Source: JAEULH01 sp963789785
GTDB taxonomy: Bacteria > Pseudomonadota > Alphaproteobacteria > Rhodospirillales > Defluviicoccaceae
DNA length: 64,000 nt
Assembly (NCBI GenBank): GCA_963789785.1
Contig: CAWBNC010000048.1
Span: 1 to 64,000, forward strand
Reading direction: 5' to 3'
Below the pieces are notes generated by a model. It did no database searches, had not been told where the DNA came from, and worked only from the letters and a program-made list of their open reading frames with translations. The translations under genes were made by a program, and so were the position numbers. Below, one piece after another: positions 53,928 through 62,955 of the stretch; the first letter of the stretch is position 1; every line of letters starts with the position of its first letter.

Positions 53928-54964
53928 AACTCCGGTTGCGGCGTCTCGGCGGTGCTGGGCGGCAGGATCGGATAGACCACCTGCGGCTGCTCGCCGGTCA
54001 GGCTATGCAGAAACGCGGTGATTTTGGCGGCCTCGTCGCCGTTGAGCTGGATGCCCAGCTGACTGACGCCCATGACGCCGACGGCCTGCTCGAGATCCCA
54101 TGACTTGCCGGTGTGGAAGTAGGGCGGCGTCAGCGCGATATTGCGCAGGGTCGGCACCTTGAACACGTACTCGTCGCTGGGCGTCTTGGTCACCATGAAC
54201 CGGCCTTTGTCGTCCGGCGGCAGGAAATCGGCACCGGGCTTCTCGACGACGCCGAAGGGCGCGTACTGACCGCCGCCGACGTTGATGCCGTTGTGGCAGG
54301 CGGCGCAGCCGTTGTCGATGAACAGGCGCAGGCCCTCCTTCTGCTCCGCCGTCAGCGCTTTGGCGTCGCCGCGGAGGAATTTGTCGAACGGCGCGTTCGG
54401 GGTGATCAGCGTCGTTTCAAAGACGGCGATCGCCTTCTCCACGTTGCCGATCGTGATCGGGTCCTGCTGACCGGGAAACGCCGCGGCGAACTTGTCGGCA
54501 TAGCCGGGAATGCCCTTGAGCATCTCGATGGCATGCTTGTGAGTGATCGCCATCTCGACCGGATTCTGGATCGGCCCGCCGGCCTGCTCGACCAGATCCT
54601 TGGCCCGCCCGTCCCAGAACTGGGCCTCGTTGTAGTAGGAGTTGAGGACGGTCGGCGCGTTGCGGCCGCCCCGCTGGGATTTATGCCCGAGCGAAGTCGG
54701 CAGCATGTCGACGCCGCCGAGACCGATCTGGTGGCAGGAATTGCAGCTGATGTTGTGGCTGTCCGACAGGCGCGGTTCGAAGTAAAGCATCCGCCCGAGC
54801 TCGATCATCGCCGGCGTGCTCGCCACACCATCGATTGTCGGCGGCGCCTCCGGGATCGGCTGAAACAGGCCTTGCGCCTGCGCCATCAGATCATCTGCGG
54901 CGAAGGCCGGCGGTCCGGCAAGCGCGCCGATTGCGGTCATGGCAACGAACAATGAAGGGCGCAT
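53924..54964 (-). CDS. Di-heme cytochrome c peroxidase/MauG-family protein
   Basis: The 346-residue product has a Sec signal (MRPSLFVAMTAIGALAGPPA) and two heme-c sites, C-N-S-C-H at 74-78 and C-A-A-C-H at 220-224. Peroxidase-family blocks are LGRMLYFEPRLSDSHNISCN, GGRNAPTVLNSYYNEAQFWD-GRA, VPTLRNIALTPPYFHTG. It reduces H2O2 in the periplasm, taking electrons from a c-type cytochrome or azurin. Its 3' end overlaps the phage fragment by 4 bp. The leader is purine-rich with a tandem repeat. Confidence 0.93.
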   Translation of the reverse strand: MRPSLFVAMTAIGALAGPPAFAADDLMAQAQGLFQPIPEAPPTIDGVASTPAMIELGRMLYFEPRLSDSHNISCNSCHQIGLGGVDMLPTSLGHKSQRGGRNAPTVLNSYYNEAQFWDGRAKDLVEQAGGPIQNPVEMAITHKHAIEMLKGIPGYADKFAAAFPGQQDPITIGNVEKAIAVFETTLITPNAPFDKFLRGDAKALTAEQKEGLRLFIDNGCAACHNGINVGGGQYAPFGVVEKPGADFLPPDDKGRFMVTKTPSDEYVFKVPTLRNIALTPPYFHTGKSWDLEQAVGVMGVSQLGIQLNGDEAAKITAFLHSLTGEQPQVVYPILPPSTAETPQPEF

Positions 54965-54980
54965 CCAAGGACTCCTTTCA

Positions 54981-55010
54981 GTCCACTTTTTCTCTGTCCA
55001 CTTCTTCTCT
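54981..55010 (-). repeat. 15-nt tandem repeat in the peroxidase leader
   Basis: On the minus strand AGAGAAGAAGTGGAC is followed at once by AGAGAAAAAGTGGAC (14 of 15 identical), ending about 16 bases before the peroxidase ATG, next to the GGAG ribosome site. The surrounding ~70 bases are almost pure purine. A regulatory role is possible but unproven. Confidence 0.6.
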
Positions 55011-55494
55011 ATCCAACTCTTCTTCCTCTATTTCCTCTATTCCGCCATACCCTTTTGCTTCCCGGCCTTGGCCGAACCGCTCCCGAGGCGCCCCGAGACG
55101 TCAGGCGCATCCGGCCGGGAACCTGTCCCTACCCGCATTACCTACTTAAGCGAGACTAATTCTAATGATCGTCCCGCATAAGAAACATCAAGATTGACTG
55201 ATATACCCGGGCGGGGAAAGTGTCAACATGGCGCTTTCGCCCACTCCTGGCGGCCGTTCGCGCTACGCGGCGGCCGCCCCGACCCGGTCCGCGGCGTCTA
55301 CCGACCCCAGCGGAAAGCCAGCAGATCGAGGCGACGGGCCGTTTCGACAAACCCGGCGCGCGTGACCGGATGGAGCGGCAACGCAGGATGGCGAGACCAC
55401 CAGAACGACTTCCGACTCCGGATTGTTCCATGCGGACGCAGGACAAACGCCGATGTCGGCGCCGAACCCGACAGCGGACATCGGCTGAGCCTTG
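55011..55494. other. Peroxidase upstream region and featureless sequence
   Basis: The polypurine/polypyrimidine tract continues to about 55050. A more AT-rich stretch at 55140-55205 (TTAAGCGAGACTAATTCTAATGATCG) probably contains the peroxidase promoter. 55210-55494 gives no protein-like text except possible further decay of the fumarylacetoacetase-like remnant beside it. Confidence 0.35.
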
Positions 55495-55605
55495 GGTGAC
55501 GTCGAAGACGCCGTCGGGACGGATTACAACAACCGCGGGGCCTTCGTTCGGTCCGGGAAGCCGCGCGCGCCCGATCCAGGCGCCGGTAATACCGTCGTAA
55601 GCCGG
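55495..55605 (-). pseudogene. Possible N-terminal remnant of a fumarylacetoacetate-hydrolase family gene
   Basis: One minus-strand frame reads DGITGAWIGRARLPGPNEGP then AVVVIRPDGVFDVTQG. This is close to the start of bacterial FAH-family enzymes (G-R-x-W-x-P-G-x-x-x-G-P-x-V-V-x-x-R-x-x-G-V-F-D-I-T). Before and after it the frame is lost. The identification rests on ~35 residues from memory of the family. Confidence 0.4.
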
Positions 55606-55700
55606 CGCACCTCCGCGATTGCGCGGGGTCCGTTACGCCGCCATGATCCTGACCATCCTGACCGGGTTCGGCCGCTCTGGGCGCTGCCTGAGGAGCAATA

Positions 55701-56405
55701 GTGTTCGCAGACCTGACCGCTCTCGATGCCGTCGCCCTGCTCGCCTTCGTCACGGCGTGGCTGACCTATAACGTCCTCTTCGATGGATGGCTGCGACGGC
55801 CGAACAGCATCAACGCCAAGATGGTCGCTGTGCGCGAAGTCTGGATGAAGCGCCTGCTGAAACGCGACAACCGGATCATCGACGCCAATCTGATTGGCCA
55901 CTCGATCCACAGTGCCGCATTCTTCGCTTCGACGACGATTCTCGTCATCGCCGGTCTGATCGGTGTGCTCGGCTCAGTCGACAGGGTGCGCGGCGCGGCC
56001 GCCAATCTGTCGGTGCTTTTGCAAACGAGCTCGCAGACGCTGTTCGAGTTGAAAATATTTGTGCTGATTTCGATCTTCGTTTACGCGTTCTTCAAGTTCA
56101 CTTGGGCGATCCGGCAGTTCAACTATTTCTCTGCGATCATTGGCAGCGCGCCGGATCCCGGCGACGGCGCCGAGAGCGGCGAGGACGACCTCGCGCACCG
56201 CATGGCGCTGATCCTCAGTCACGCGGTCTGGCAGCTCAATGGCGGGATCCGCGCCTATTACTTCGCGCTCGCCACCCTCGGCTGGTTTGTCCATCCGCTC
56301 TTTTTCATGATGATGACTGTGCTGATGACGTCTGTGCTGGTTCGACGCCAGCTATTCTCGCCAACCTCCCGCGGCATCGCCGATCATCTCGCCGGGCTCA
56401 AGTGA
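55701..56405 (+). CDS. DUF599 membrane protein
   Basis: The GTG start at 55701 gives 234 residues with four membrane helices. DUF599 text: LLAFVTAWLTYNVLFDGWLR, NSINAKMVAVREVWMKRLLK, RIIDANLIGHSIHSAAFFAS, FKFTWAIRQFNYFSAIIGSA, GGIRAYYFALATLGWFVHPL. The family is conserved in alphaproteobacteria without known activity. It is intact, single, and followed at once by an IS630 remnant. Confidence 0.88.
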   Translation: MFADLTALDAVALLAFVTAWLTYNVLFDGWLRRPNSINAKMVAVREVWMKRLLKRDNRIIDANLIGHSIHSAAFFASTTILVIAGLIGVLGSVDRVRGAAANLSVLLQTSSQTLFELKIFVLISIFVYAFFKFTWAIRQFNYFSAIIGSAPDPGDGAESGEDDLAHRMALILSHAVWQLNGGIRAYYFALATLGWFVHPLFFMMMTVLMTSVLVRRQLFSPTSRGIADHLAGLK

Positions 56406-56935
56406 TCAGCGCCACATCGACGCGCGGCGCGAAGTTTTTTTAAAAGTCGCGATGGCGTCGGGATCTTGTGCCGGATGCCGGGGGCGAGCGCTGACATGTG
56501 CGAAGCTAAGCTCCTTGAGCAGGCGGCCGGTCGAGAGCTCGGCGAGATCGACGTCCCAGCGCTCCTTGATGACCCGCCTCAGGTCTACGCACCGCCAGCG
56601 CGCAACGCCGTCCGTCTCCGTATCGGGGCCGTCCTCGACGATATTGCGCAGCGCTTCTTTCTTCTCAGCCAGAGAGCTTCGACTGCGGGTCCTGGCGCCT
56701 TCACATCGATCAGCCCCGCCGACCCCTTGTCGTTGAACCGGTGCACCCAATTACGCAGCGTCTGGCGGTCCATCCCGCCGACCCGTGCCGTCTGCTCGCG
56801 ATCCTGACCGTCATAGACCGCCGCAAGCGCCAGAAGACGCCGCGCCTGGTTGGCGTCTTTCGCTTTGCCGGCAAGGCGCCTCAGCGCCGCCGCGTCATAA
56901 TCCTCACGAAGCTTGATCGCCGCGCCCATGCTCAT
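56406..56935 (-). pseudogene. IS630-family transposase remnant (N-terminal half)
   Basis: It starts at M-S-M-G-A-A-I-K-L-R. The helix-turn-helix part AALRRLAGKAKDANQARRLL, ALAAVYDGQDREQTARVGGM and LRNWVHRFNDKGSAGLIDVK is followed, after a shift near 56690, by LAEKKEALRNIVEDGPDTET, LSTGRLLKELSFAHVSARPR and HPAQDPDAIATFKKTS. The catalytic DDE half is absent. This belongs to a subgroup different from the two intact IS630 copies at 49.6-51.9 kb. Confidence 0.8.
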
Positions 56936-57232
56936 CCCTGCCAGTCCGTTCCGTCCCCACACAGGGAATCACAGATCGGCCGAACGGGAAACCACTCGCA
57001 AAAGAGTCATAAGCCGCGATTATTGGTATTAATTGGTGCTGGACGTGGATCCTTACGTTCCCGCCTTGGCGGCGGCGAAGGCGGCCGCGGCCCGGTCGAA
57101 TGGCGCGAAGGGCGGTCGTCCTCGCAAGGTCGGCGAAGGATGATGCGAGTTCCCCCGCCCCCGCGACCAGATTAATCTGCCTTCGGATGACCTCATCCAA
57201 AGGCAGATAAGTTGATCGCTTACAAGAAGATC

Positions 57233-57270
57233 GAGCATCTCGTCTGCGCCCGTCTGGGCGCAGGATGCTC
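57233..57270 (-). repeat. GAGCATC...GGATGCTC hairpin at the 3' end of proX
   Basis: GAGCATC-(TCGT)-CTGCGCCC pairs with GGGCGCAG-GATGCTC across a CGTCT-containing loop, perfect except for a 4-base bulge. It directly touches the proX stop codon and probably acts as its terminator. A diverged copy is at 26286-26321 in the same relation to another gene. Confidence 0.7.
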
Positions 57271-58319
57271 TATTGCGCGGCCGCGCGTGCCTGCTTTAGC
57301 CAATCGTCCGCGATCGAGCGGTTATCGGCGATCCACTTTTCTGCCTGTTGCCGCAGATCCTCGGCACTATCGGCGCCGGCGTTCATTTCTGCGTTCTGGG
57401 CAAAAATGTCCTCGATGGGTATGGAGGCATTCTCGAGAAGGGTTTTCGCCGCGGGATTTGCGTCCAAGAACTCAACGTTGGCGACCGGACGGATATCGTT
57501 GGCCGGCCATCCCATCTCGCACGGATCTTCGACGCAACCCGCTACCCCCGGAATGGTTGTCTGGTCCTCCAACTCCTTCTGGTCATCTGGCAGGCTCGGG
57601 AAGGGCGTCTCGATCCAAACCACGTCCTTACCCGGCTTCAGCATGCCGACGGTCCAGTTCGGTGTCCAGGTGTAGAAAAAAATCGGCTCGCCCTGTTTGT
57701 AACGACCGATCGCGTCGGCCATGGAAGCGGAATACGCAGCCTTGATAGGCGCGACGTCTTCGCGCAGCTTATAGGCGTCGAGATGATGGGCGATGACCTT
57801 CTCGCATCCCCAGCCGGGAGGACAAGCCACCAAATCGGCCTTGCCGTCACCATTGGCATCAAACAGGGCCTTGATCTCAGGCTTTTTAAAATCTTCGATG
57901 TTGGTGATGCTGTGCGCGTCGGCCGTTTTCTTATCCACGAGATAGCCCTGCAACGCACCTCCCTTGGCGACATAACCGACGGTTGTGGCCCCCGGCTCGA
58001 AGTTCACTTTGTAGCTGTTATGTAACGGGAACCAGCCATTTACCCAGAGGTCCACATCGCCCTGTCCGACCGCCTGATAAAATGGCGGGTTGTCGAGGGT
58101 CACAGGCTCGCTCACCTCATAGCCGAGTTCTTCGAGGAGGTGGGCATAGATTTCCGCCTGAAACCAGCCGGTGTCCCAGGTAGCGCGGGCCATCTTCACC
58201 GATTTGCCCGAGCCCGGTTGTTCAGCGGCCATCACAGCACTGGACGCTGAGTGAGATCCGAAGATGGCGATCACTCCCAAGGAAAGACAGGCACCCCTTA
58301 TCAAACGCCATTTCGTCAT
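57270..58319 (-). CDS. proX: Glycine betaine/choline ABC transporter substrate-binding protein
   Basis: The ATG at 58319 follows GGAGAAATAAC. The 349-residue protein has a Sec signal (LSLGVIAIFGSHSASSAVMA). It is of the ProX/OpuAC fold: MARATWDTGWFQAEIYAHLL, EPVTLDNPPFYQAVGQGDVD, LWVNGWFPLHNSY, VACPPGWGCEKVIAHHLDAY, EPIFFYTWTPNWTVGML. The tryptophans in W-D-T-G-W, W-V-N-G-W-F-P and Y-T-W-T-P-N-W are the aromatic-cage type used for quaternary ammonium ligands. It is last in the V-W-X operon. Confidence 0.92.
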   Translation of the reverse strand: MTKWRLIRGACLSLGVIAIFGSHSASSAVMAAEQPGSGKSVKMARATWDTGWFQAEIYAHLLEELGYEVSEPVTLDNPPFYQAVGQGDVDLWVNGWFPLHNSYKVNFEPGATTVGYVAKGGALQGYLVDKKTADAHSITNIEDFKKPEIKALFDANGDGKADLVACPPGWGCEKVIAHHLDAYKLREDVAPIKAAYSASMADAIGRYKQGEPIFFYTWTPNWTVGMLKPGKDVVWIETPFPSLPDDQKELEDQTTIPGVAGCVEDPCEMGWPANDIRPVANVEFLDANPAAKTLLENASIPIEDIFAQNAEMNAGADSAEDLRQQAEKWIADNRSIADDWLKQARAAAQ

Positions 58320-58443
58320 GTTATTTCTCCCTCGTCGTTTGGGTTTGAAAGGTTCACGGAATAACAACGCGGCGGTTGAAGGGAGGGTTCCACCGAACCC
58401 GCGACTTGCCGTGCTGCCACAGCACATGGCTCGATGAACCGAG

Positions 58444-59502
58444 TTATGTTCGCAAACCCGTCCGGGCGCCTGTCTCGGGTGCACTCTGGTTCTGTGGCGC
58501 CCCGTCGGGAGGTGAATAGGCCATTTCCTTGCCCGAAGCGCGGCCGCCTCCGAAGAGCTTCCGGAATGCCCCCAGAATTGTCCACGACGGCTGACCGGTT
58601 GTCGTTCCCAAAGCCTGGGTGATGCGATCGAGGATGATGGCGATGAGAACTATGCCTAATCCGCCGAGGAACGCGCGGCCCACATCCAGGCGGCCGAGAC
58701 CGGTGTAAACGGTAAGCCCCAGGCCTCCAGCACCAATGAGCGCAGCGATGACCGTCATCGACAACGCCAACATGAGCGTTTGGTTTAGGCCAGCCATGAT
58801 GGTCTTCAGTGCCAGCGGGATTTGAATCTCCATCAACACCTGGCGCGGTGTCGAGCCGAAGGCGATGCCGGCCTCGATCATTTCTTCGCGAACTTGGCGA
58901 ATTCCGAGATTGGTTAGCCGGATGATCGGCGGCAGCGCAAATATGATGGTGGCAATAACCCCCGGGACCATGCCGACGCCAAAAAGCATAACGATGGGCA
59001 CGAGGTATACGAAGGAAGGGATGGTCTGCATGATGTCGAGAATCGGCCGGATCACCGCCGCGAACGTATCGCTTCGGGCCGCCGCTATTCCGAGGGGAAT
59101 GCCAACGACGGCACAGAAGAACACCGCCGTAAGAATCATGGCAAGTGTCGTCATGGTCTCTGACCAGACGCCGATCAGGTCGATGGTGACGAGTGCCAGC
59201 GCGGTGAAGACGGCCACCCAGCGGCCCGCAAAGCGCCAGGCGACGAGGACGACGACGACGAAAAACGCGACGAATGGAGTTGACTGCAGAACGCTATTGA
59301 GCCCGAGCAGGACCTGATCCACGGGCCACTGAATGGCCCTGAACGCGGGGCGGAAATTGGGAACGAGCCAGTCCTTGACGACCCATTCCACCCAGTCGTC
59401 CACGGGTAGCTTCGCATAGTACGAAGGGCTTAACGATTCTGGCAGATTCGAAAAAAAGTGTGCGAGGCCATTACGTCCGCTATCGGTGACAGAATCTGCC
59501 AT
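58444..59502 (-). CDS. proW: Glycine betaine/choline ABC transporter permease
   Basis: The 352-residue inner-membrane protein shows the ProW pattern: an N-terminal extension, then helices and the transport domain SDTFAAVIRPILDIMQTIPS-FVYLVPIVMLFGVG. The EAA-type coupling loop EEMIEAGIAFGSTPRQVLME-IQIPLAL is followed by SMTVIAALIGAGGLG. It lies 24 bp downstream of proV and 124 bp upstream of proX. It is intact. Confidence 0.93.
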   Translation of the reverse strand: MADSVTDSGRNGLAHFFSNLPESLSPSYYAKLPVDDWVEWVVKDWLVPNFRPAFRAIQWPVDQVLLGLNSVLQSTPFVAFFVVVVLVAWRFAGRWVAVFTALALVTIDLIGVWSETMTTLAMILTAVFFCAVVGIPLGIAAARSDTFAAVIRPILDIMQTIPSFVYLVPIVMLFGVGMVPGVIATIIFALPPIIRLTNLGIRQVREEMIEAGIAFGSTPRQVLMEIQIPLALKTIMAGLNQTLMLALSMTVIAALIGAGGLGLTVYTGLGRLDVGRAFLGGLGIVLIAIILDRITQALGTTTGQPSWTILGAFRKLFGGGRASGKEMAYSPPDGAPQNQSAPETGARTGLRT

Positions 59503-59526
59503 GACATCCCTCCTATCCTTCTTCGC

Positions 59527-60759
59527 CTATTGAGCCACTGTGATGCCGGGGTCGCGGATGTTTGCCGAGGCTTCGTTGGCTGATGCTTGTAGGTTCACCA
59601 AAATCTCTTGGGGGGAAACAACGCCGGTCAGACGACCGTCGTCGGTCACGACGGCGAGCGGCAGGCCCATGCTGCAGCGCTCGTAAACTTCGTAAAGGGC
59701 CTCGTTCGGCCGTGCTTCGGGAAAGTCGGAGCGGAGGATGGAACGGATTGGCTCGCTCCCGTCACGGCCCGTCAAATCCCGCGCAAGCACCACTCCTGCC
59801 GCCTTCCCGTCCTGGCCGACAGCATAGAGGGCATCACATTGCTCCTTCTGGAGGCGCCTCCGGGCCACGCCGACGGTGTCCGTATCCGCGGAAAGGACCT
59901 CAAGATCCTTCGCCAGCGAGCCGACGGTCAGGACACGACCTCGGTCGACATCCTGTGTGAAGGCGGAGACATAGGCATCGGCCGGAGCCGCAACAATCTC
60001 CTCAGGTTTGCCAACCTGAACGAAACGGCCGTCCTTCATGATCGCAACATGGTCTCCAAGCTTGAGAGCTTCGTTCAAGTCGTGGGTGATGAAGATGATG
60101 GTCGTTCGGTAACGCTCTTGAATGCGCATCAATTCGTCCTGCATCTCTCGCCGTATGAGAGGGTCGAGGGCGCTGAAGGGCTCGTCCATGAGCATAATCT
60201 CGGGATCGACGGCGAGTGCCCGCGCGAGGCCAACGCGCTGCTGCATGCCGCCCGATAAATCTTGGGGAAGCACGTCGGCCCAAGCGTCGAGCCCCACCAC
60301 TTCGAGGGCTTCGATAGCCTTTAACCGCCGCTCTCGCTGCTTGATGCCACGGATCTTGAGACCATACTCTACGTTTTCCGCGACGGTCCGGTGCGGTAGT
60401 AACGCGAAATGCTGAAACACCATCGTTAGTTTATGAAGCCGTAGCTCGCGCAGCCGCTCCTTGCCGGCGTCGAGAAGGTTCTCACTGTCAATTTCGATGG
60501 AGCCACGTGTCGGCTCGAACAGCCGATTGAAGCAACGCACGAGTGTTGACTTTCCGGAGCCGGAAAGTCCCATCACGACGAAAAGCTCCCGCTCGCGGAC
60601 CTCCATCGACACGTTGTTGACGGCAACGACAGTGCCGGTCCGTCGGAAAATCGCATCCTTGTCAAGCCCCTTCTCGGCGAGGGCGATGGCTTCGTCAGGC
60701 TCCGGACCGAACACCTTGAAGAGATTCTTGACCACGATATGCGGTTTGGCATTGGTCAT
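59527..60759 (-). CDS. proV: Glycine betaine/choline ABC transporter ATP-binding protein with CBS domains
   Basis: The 410-residue ATPase has Walker A GLSGSGKS at 64-71, Q-loop VFQHFALLPHRT, signature LSGGMQQR near 168, and Walker B LMDEPFSALDP near 190. The C-terminal ~130 residues form two CBS modules (TVGVARRRLQKEQCDALYAV, GLPLAVVTDDGRLTGVVSPQ), the ionic-strength/osmotic sensor of the ProV/OpuA type. It is first gene of the operon, and the module suggests osmoprotectant uptake. Confidence 0.95.
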   Translation of the reverse strand: MTNAKPHIVVKNLFKVFGPEPDEAIALAEKGLDKDAIFRRTGTVVAVNNVSMEVRERELFVVMGLSGSGKSTLVRCFNRLFEPTRGSIEIDSENLLDAGKERLRELRLHKLTMVFQHFALLPHRTVAENVEYGLKIRGIKQRERRLKAIEALEVVGLDAWADVLPQDLSGGMQQRVGLARALAVDPEIMLMDEPFSALDPLIRREMQDELMRIQERYRTTIIFITHDLNEALKLGDHVAIMKDGRFVQVGKPEEIVAAPADAYVSAFTQDVDRGRVLTVGSLAKDLEVLSADTDTVGVARRRLQKEQCDALYAVGQDGKAAGVVLARDLTGRDGSEPIRSILRSDFPEARPNEALYEVYERCSMGLPLAVVTDDGRLTGVVSPQEILVNLQASANEASANIRDPGITVAQ

Positions 60760-61164
60760 GCCTGCCCCTTGCTTCGCGCGTTAATGAAGACCGCACACGT
60801 CAAAAAGCTGAGCAGGCGCTCAGGGTGCGCCATGCCTGCGGCAAAAGCAGCCATCCGTCATACTAATCGCCGACGCTCAAGCCAGAGACGTGCTCACGCC
60901 CGACTTTCTTGAGGCCCCTGCCTTGTGCAGCTCGTGGCGTGCCCTATACATTCTTGTTCTTCGCGGCGTTGTAGCTCTTTTCAAGCCGAGGGCTCGCGCC
61001 TTCAACCAAGTTCTCAGGATTTCGTTGACACCGATACTAAAGCGGGCCCTTTGGCTTGTCACCCCGACAAGTCATAGCGAGAGGTCTTCCGGAAAATCTG
61101 GACGGTGGGATAAGTGGATTATCTGCCTGAGGGCGGCGAGGATCGCCGCGGATCAGGAGAGAGC
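60760..61164. other. Upstream region of proV and left flank of the IS cluster
   Basis: Nothing coding is supported in 60760-61070. It should contain the proV promoter, but I see no clear boxes. A minus-strand ORF of 61 codons near 60877-61062 has no recognisable text. From about 61068 (TGTCACCCCGACAAG) the sequence looks like the left end of the IS3-type element whose orfA begins at 61165. Confidence 0.35.
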
Positions 61165-61431
61165 ATGACGAGACGGGCACGCCGGAACCACACACCGGCA
61201 TTCAAGGCGAAGGTGGCGTTGGCGGCGATCAAGGGTGAGAAGACACTGGCGGAGTTGGCGCAGGTCTTCGACGTTCACCCGAACCAGATCACGAACTGGA
61301 AGGCTCAGTTGCTGCAGGGTGCGGCCGGGGTATTCGGTTCCGGTGGCGCGCACTCTGAAGTGGCGCCTGCGGTGAATTTGAAGGCGCTACACGCCAAGAT
61401 CGGCGAGCTGGCGCTGGAGAATGATTTTTTG
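61165..61431 (+). pseudogene. IS3-family OrfA, truncated
   Basis: The ATG at 61165 after GGAGAG opens RNHTPAFKAKVALAAIKGEK and LAELAQVFDVHPNQITNWKA, the helix-turn-helix of IS3-type OrfA. A leucine-zipper part (ALHAKIGELALENDFLAGAL) follows. There the text switches without a break to an IS66 transposase, so the element was cut by a second insertion or recombination. No matching orfB follows. Confidence 0.85.
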
Positions 61432-61787
61432 GCCGGCGCGCTTTCGCCGCTGGTCGAGCTGATCCGCCGCCACGTGCTGGCGGCCGAGCGCATCCACGGC
61501 GACGACACCACCGTGCCGGTGCTGGCCAAAGCAGGACGGTGACCGGCCGGCTGTGGACCTACGTCCGTGACGACCGCCCTTTCGGCGGCCCGAACGTCGA
61601 GGGAACCGGTCCGCCGGCGGCGATCTATGTCTACTCGCGCAATCGCGCCTGGCGAGCATCCGCGCCGACACCTCGCTGGGTATGACGGAATCCTTCAGGC
61701 CGATGCGTATGCGGGGTTCAATGCGCTCTATGAGCCGCACCGCAAGCCCGGGCCGATCACCGAGGCGGGATGCTGGAGCCATGCCCT
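61432..61787 (+). pseudogene. IS66-family TnpC fragment, frameshifted
   Basis: LSPLVELIRRHVLAAERIHG then DDTTVPVLAK is the catalytic-core start of IS66 TnpC. After frame changes near 61540 and 61645 come RLWTYVRDDRPFGGP and GEHPRRHLAGYDGILQADAY then AGFNALYEPHRKPGPITEAG. Both ends of the gene are missing. The fragment is sandwiched between two different IS3-type elements. Confidence 0.85.
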
Positions 61788-61843
61788 GACCTTGCTCCCG
61801 GATTCCGGACCGGTCGGTAAAGTACTGACCGATCTGGAGGGAT

Positions 61844-62146
61844 GTGATGACGAGGCAGACGAGGCGGCGGTTTTCGCCGGAGTACAAGGAGCAGGCGGTT
61901 GCGCGCCTTTTGGCGCCGGGGGCGACGCAGGCGAGTGTCGCGGCTGAGCTTGGGGTGACGCCGGCGCAGCTGAAGACGTGGCGTCTCGAGCTGGAGGCCG
62001 CGGGCTCGGCCTTGGCGATCGAACGGCAGCAGGCCGAGGCGGGCGAACTGGCGCGGCTGCGCCAGGACAACAAACGTCTGAAGGAGGAGGTGGAGGTTTT
62101 GCGCAAGGCCTCGGCTTTTTTCGCACAGTGGGCGGCGAAGACATGA
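61844..62146 (+). CDS. IS3-family OrfA (second element)
   Basis: The 100-residue OrfA has RRRFSPEYKEQAVARLLAPG, ATQASVAAELGVTPAQLKTW (helix-turn-helix) and a zipper RLRQDNKRLKEEVEVLRKAS. The stop overlaps the orfB ATG as ATGA. The element's left end is probably near 61788 (TGACCTTGCTCCC), inside the IS66 fragment. Confidence 0.88.
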   Translation: MMTRQTRRRFSPEYKEQAVARLLAPGATQASVAAELGVTPAQLKTWRLELEAAGSALAIERQQAEAGELARLRQDNKRLKEEVEVLRKASAFFAQWAAKT

Positions 62147-62865
62147 GCGCGAAGCTCGCCTTCATCGCCGCCCACATGGCCGAGCATGCCGTACGCCTGA
62201 TGTGCCGGGTTCTCGGCGTGTCGCGCAGCTGGTTTTATGCCTGGCAGCGGGCAGCCCCCACAAGAGCCGAGCGCGCCGCCCGGCGTGAGGTTCTTGTCGC
62301 TGAGGTTCGGGAGATCTTCGAGGCCAGCCGGCACCGGTACGGCGCCCCCCGGGTTCACGCCGATCTTCACGGCAGGGGACGACGGATATCCAAGCGAACG
62401 GTCGCCAAGCTGATGAAGCAAAACGGCATTCGGCCGCCTCGCGGGAAGCGCCGCGTGCCCATCACCACCGACAGTCGGCACGCGCACGCCGTGGCGCCAA
62501 ACCTGCTCGACCGTAACTTCGAGATCGCCGTCCCCGACACGGTGTGGCTGGCTGACATCAGCTACATCCCCACCGACGAGGGTTGGCTCTACCTCGCCGC
62601 GGTTAAGGACCTCGCCACGATGGAAATCGTCGGGTGGTCGATGTCGGACCGTCTCAAGAGCACCGTGTGCGAAGATGCGCTGAAGATGGCCATCCGCAAC
62701 CGGCGGCCGCCGAGGGGTCTGATCCACCACTCCGACCGCGGGGTTCAGTATGCCTGTGGCGACTACCGCAAGCTGCTCAAGCTCAACTTGAACAGTTTGG
62801 GCGTCGTTGCCGCTGAGGAAATGGCGGATTCCCGCGGTTTTCGGGGGGCGTGGGCCGGAAATTGA
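62143..62865 (+). pseudogene. IS3-family OrfB (integrase), 3'-truncated
   Basis: It starts ATG 62143: LAFIAAHMAEHAVRLMCRVL, GVSRSWFYAWQRA, RHRYGAPRVHADLHGRGRRI. The rve core has TVWLADISYIPTDEGWLYLA with the first Asp and GLIHHSDRGVQYACGDYRKL with the second. Directly after Y-R-K-L-L (about 62785) the family text stops; the segment with the catalytic Glu is gone. The last ~28 codons are unrelated and belong to the next element's edge. Confidence 0.88.
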
Positions 62866-62955
62866 CCATAAATGTAGTGCCACGTCATTGGCATGAATAG
62901 CGTTGACATCGCTAGCTCAGAGATGCATGTGAGTAGTGCATTCTGAGAGACCGGC

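Noticed and set aside
60877..61168. Small ORFs on both strands before the IS cluster
   Set aside because: Neither translation shows a recognisable motif, ribosome site or conserved context.
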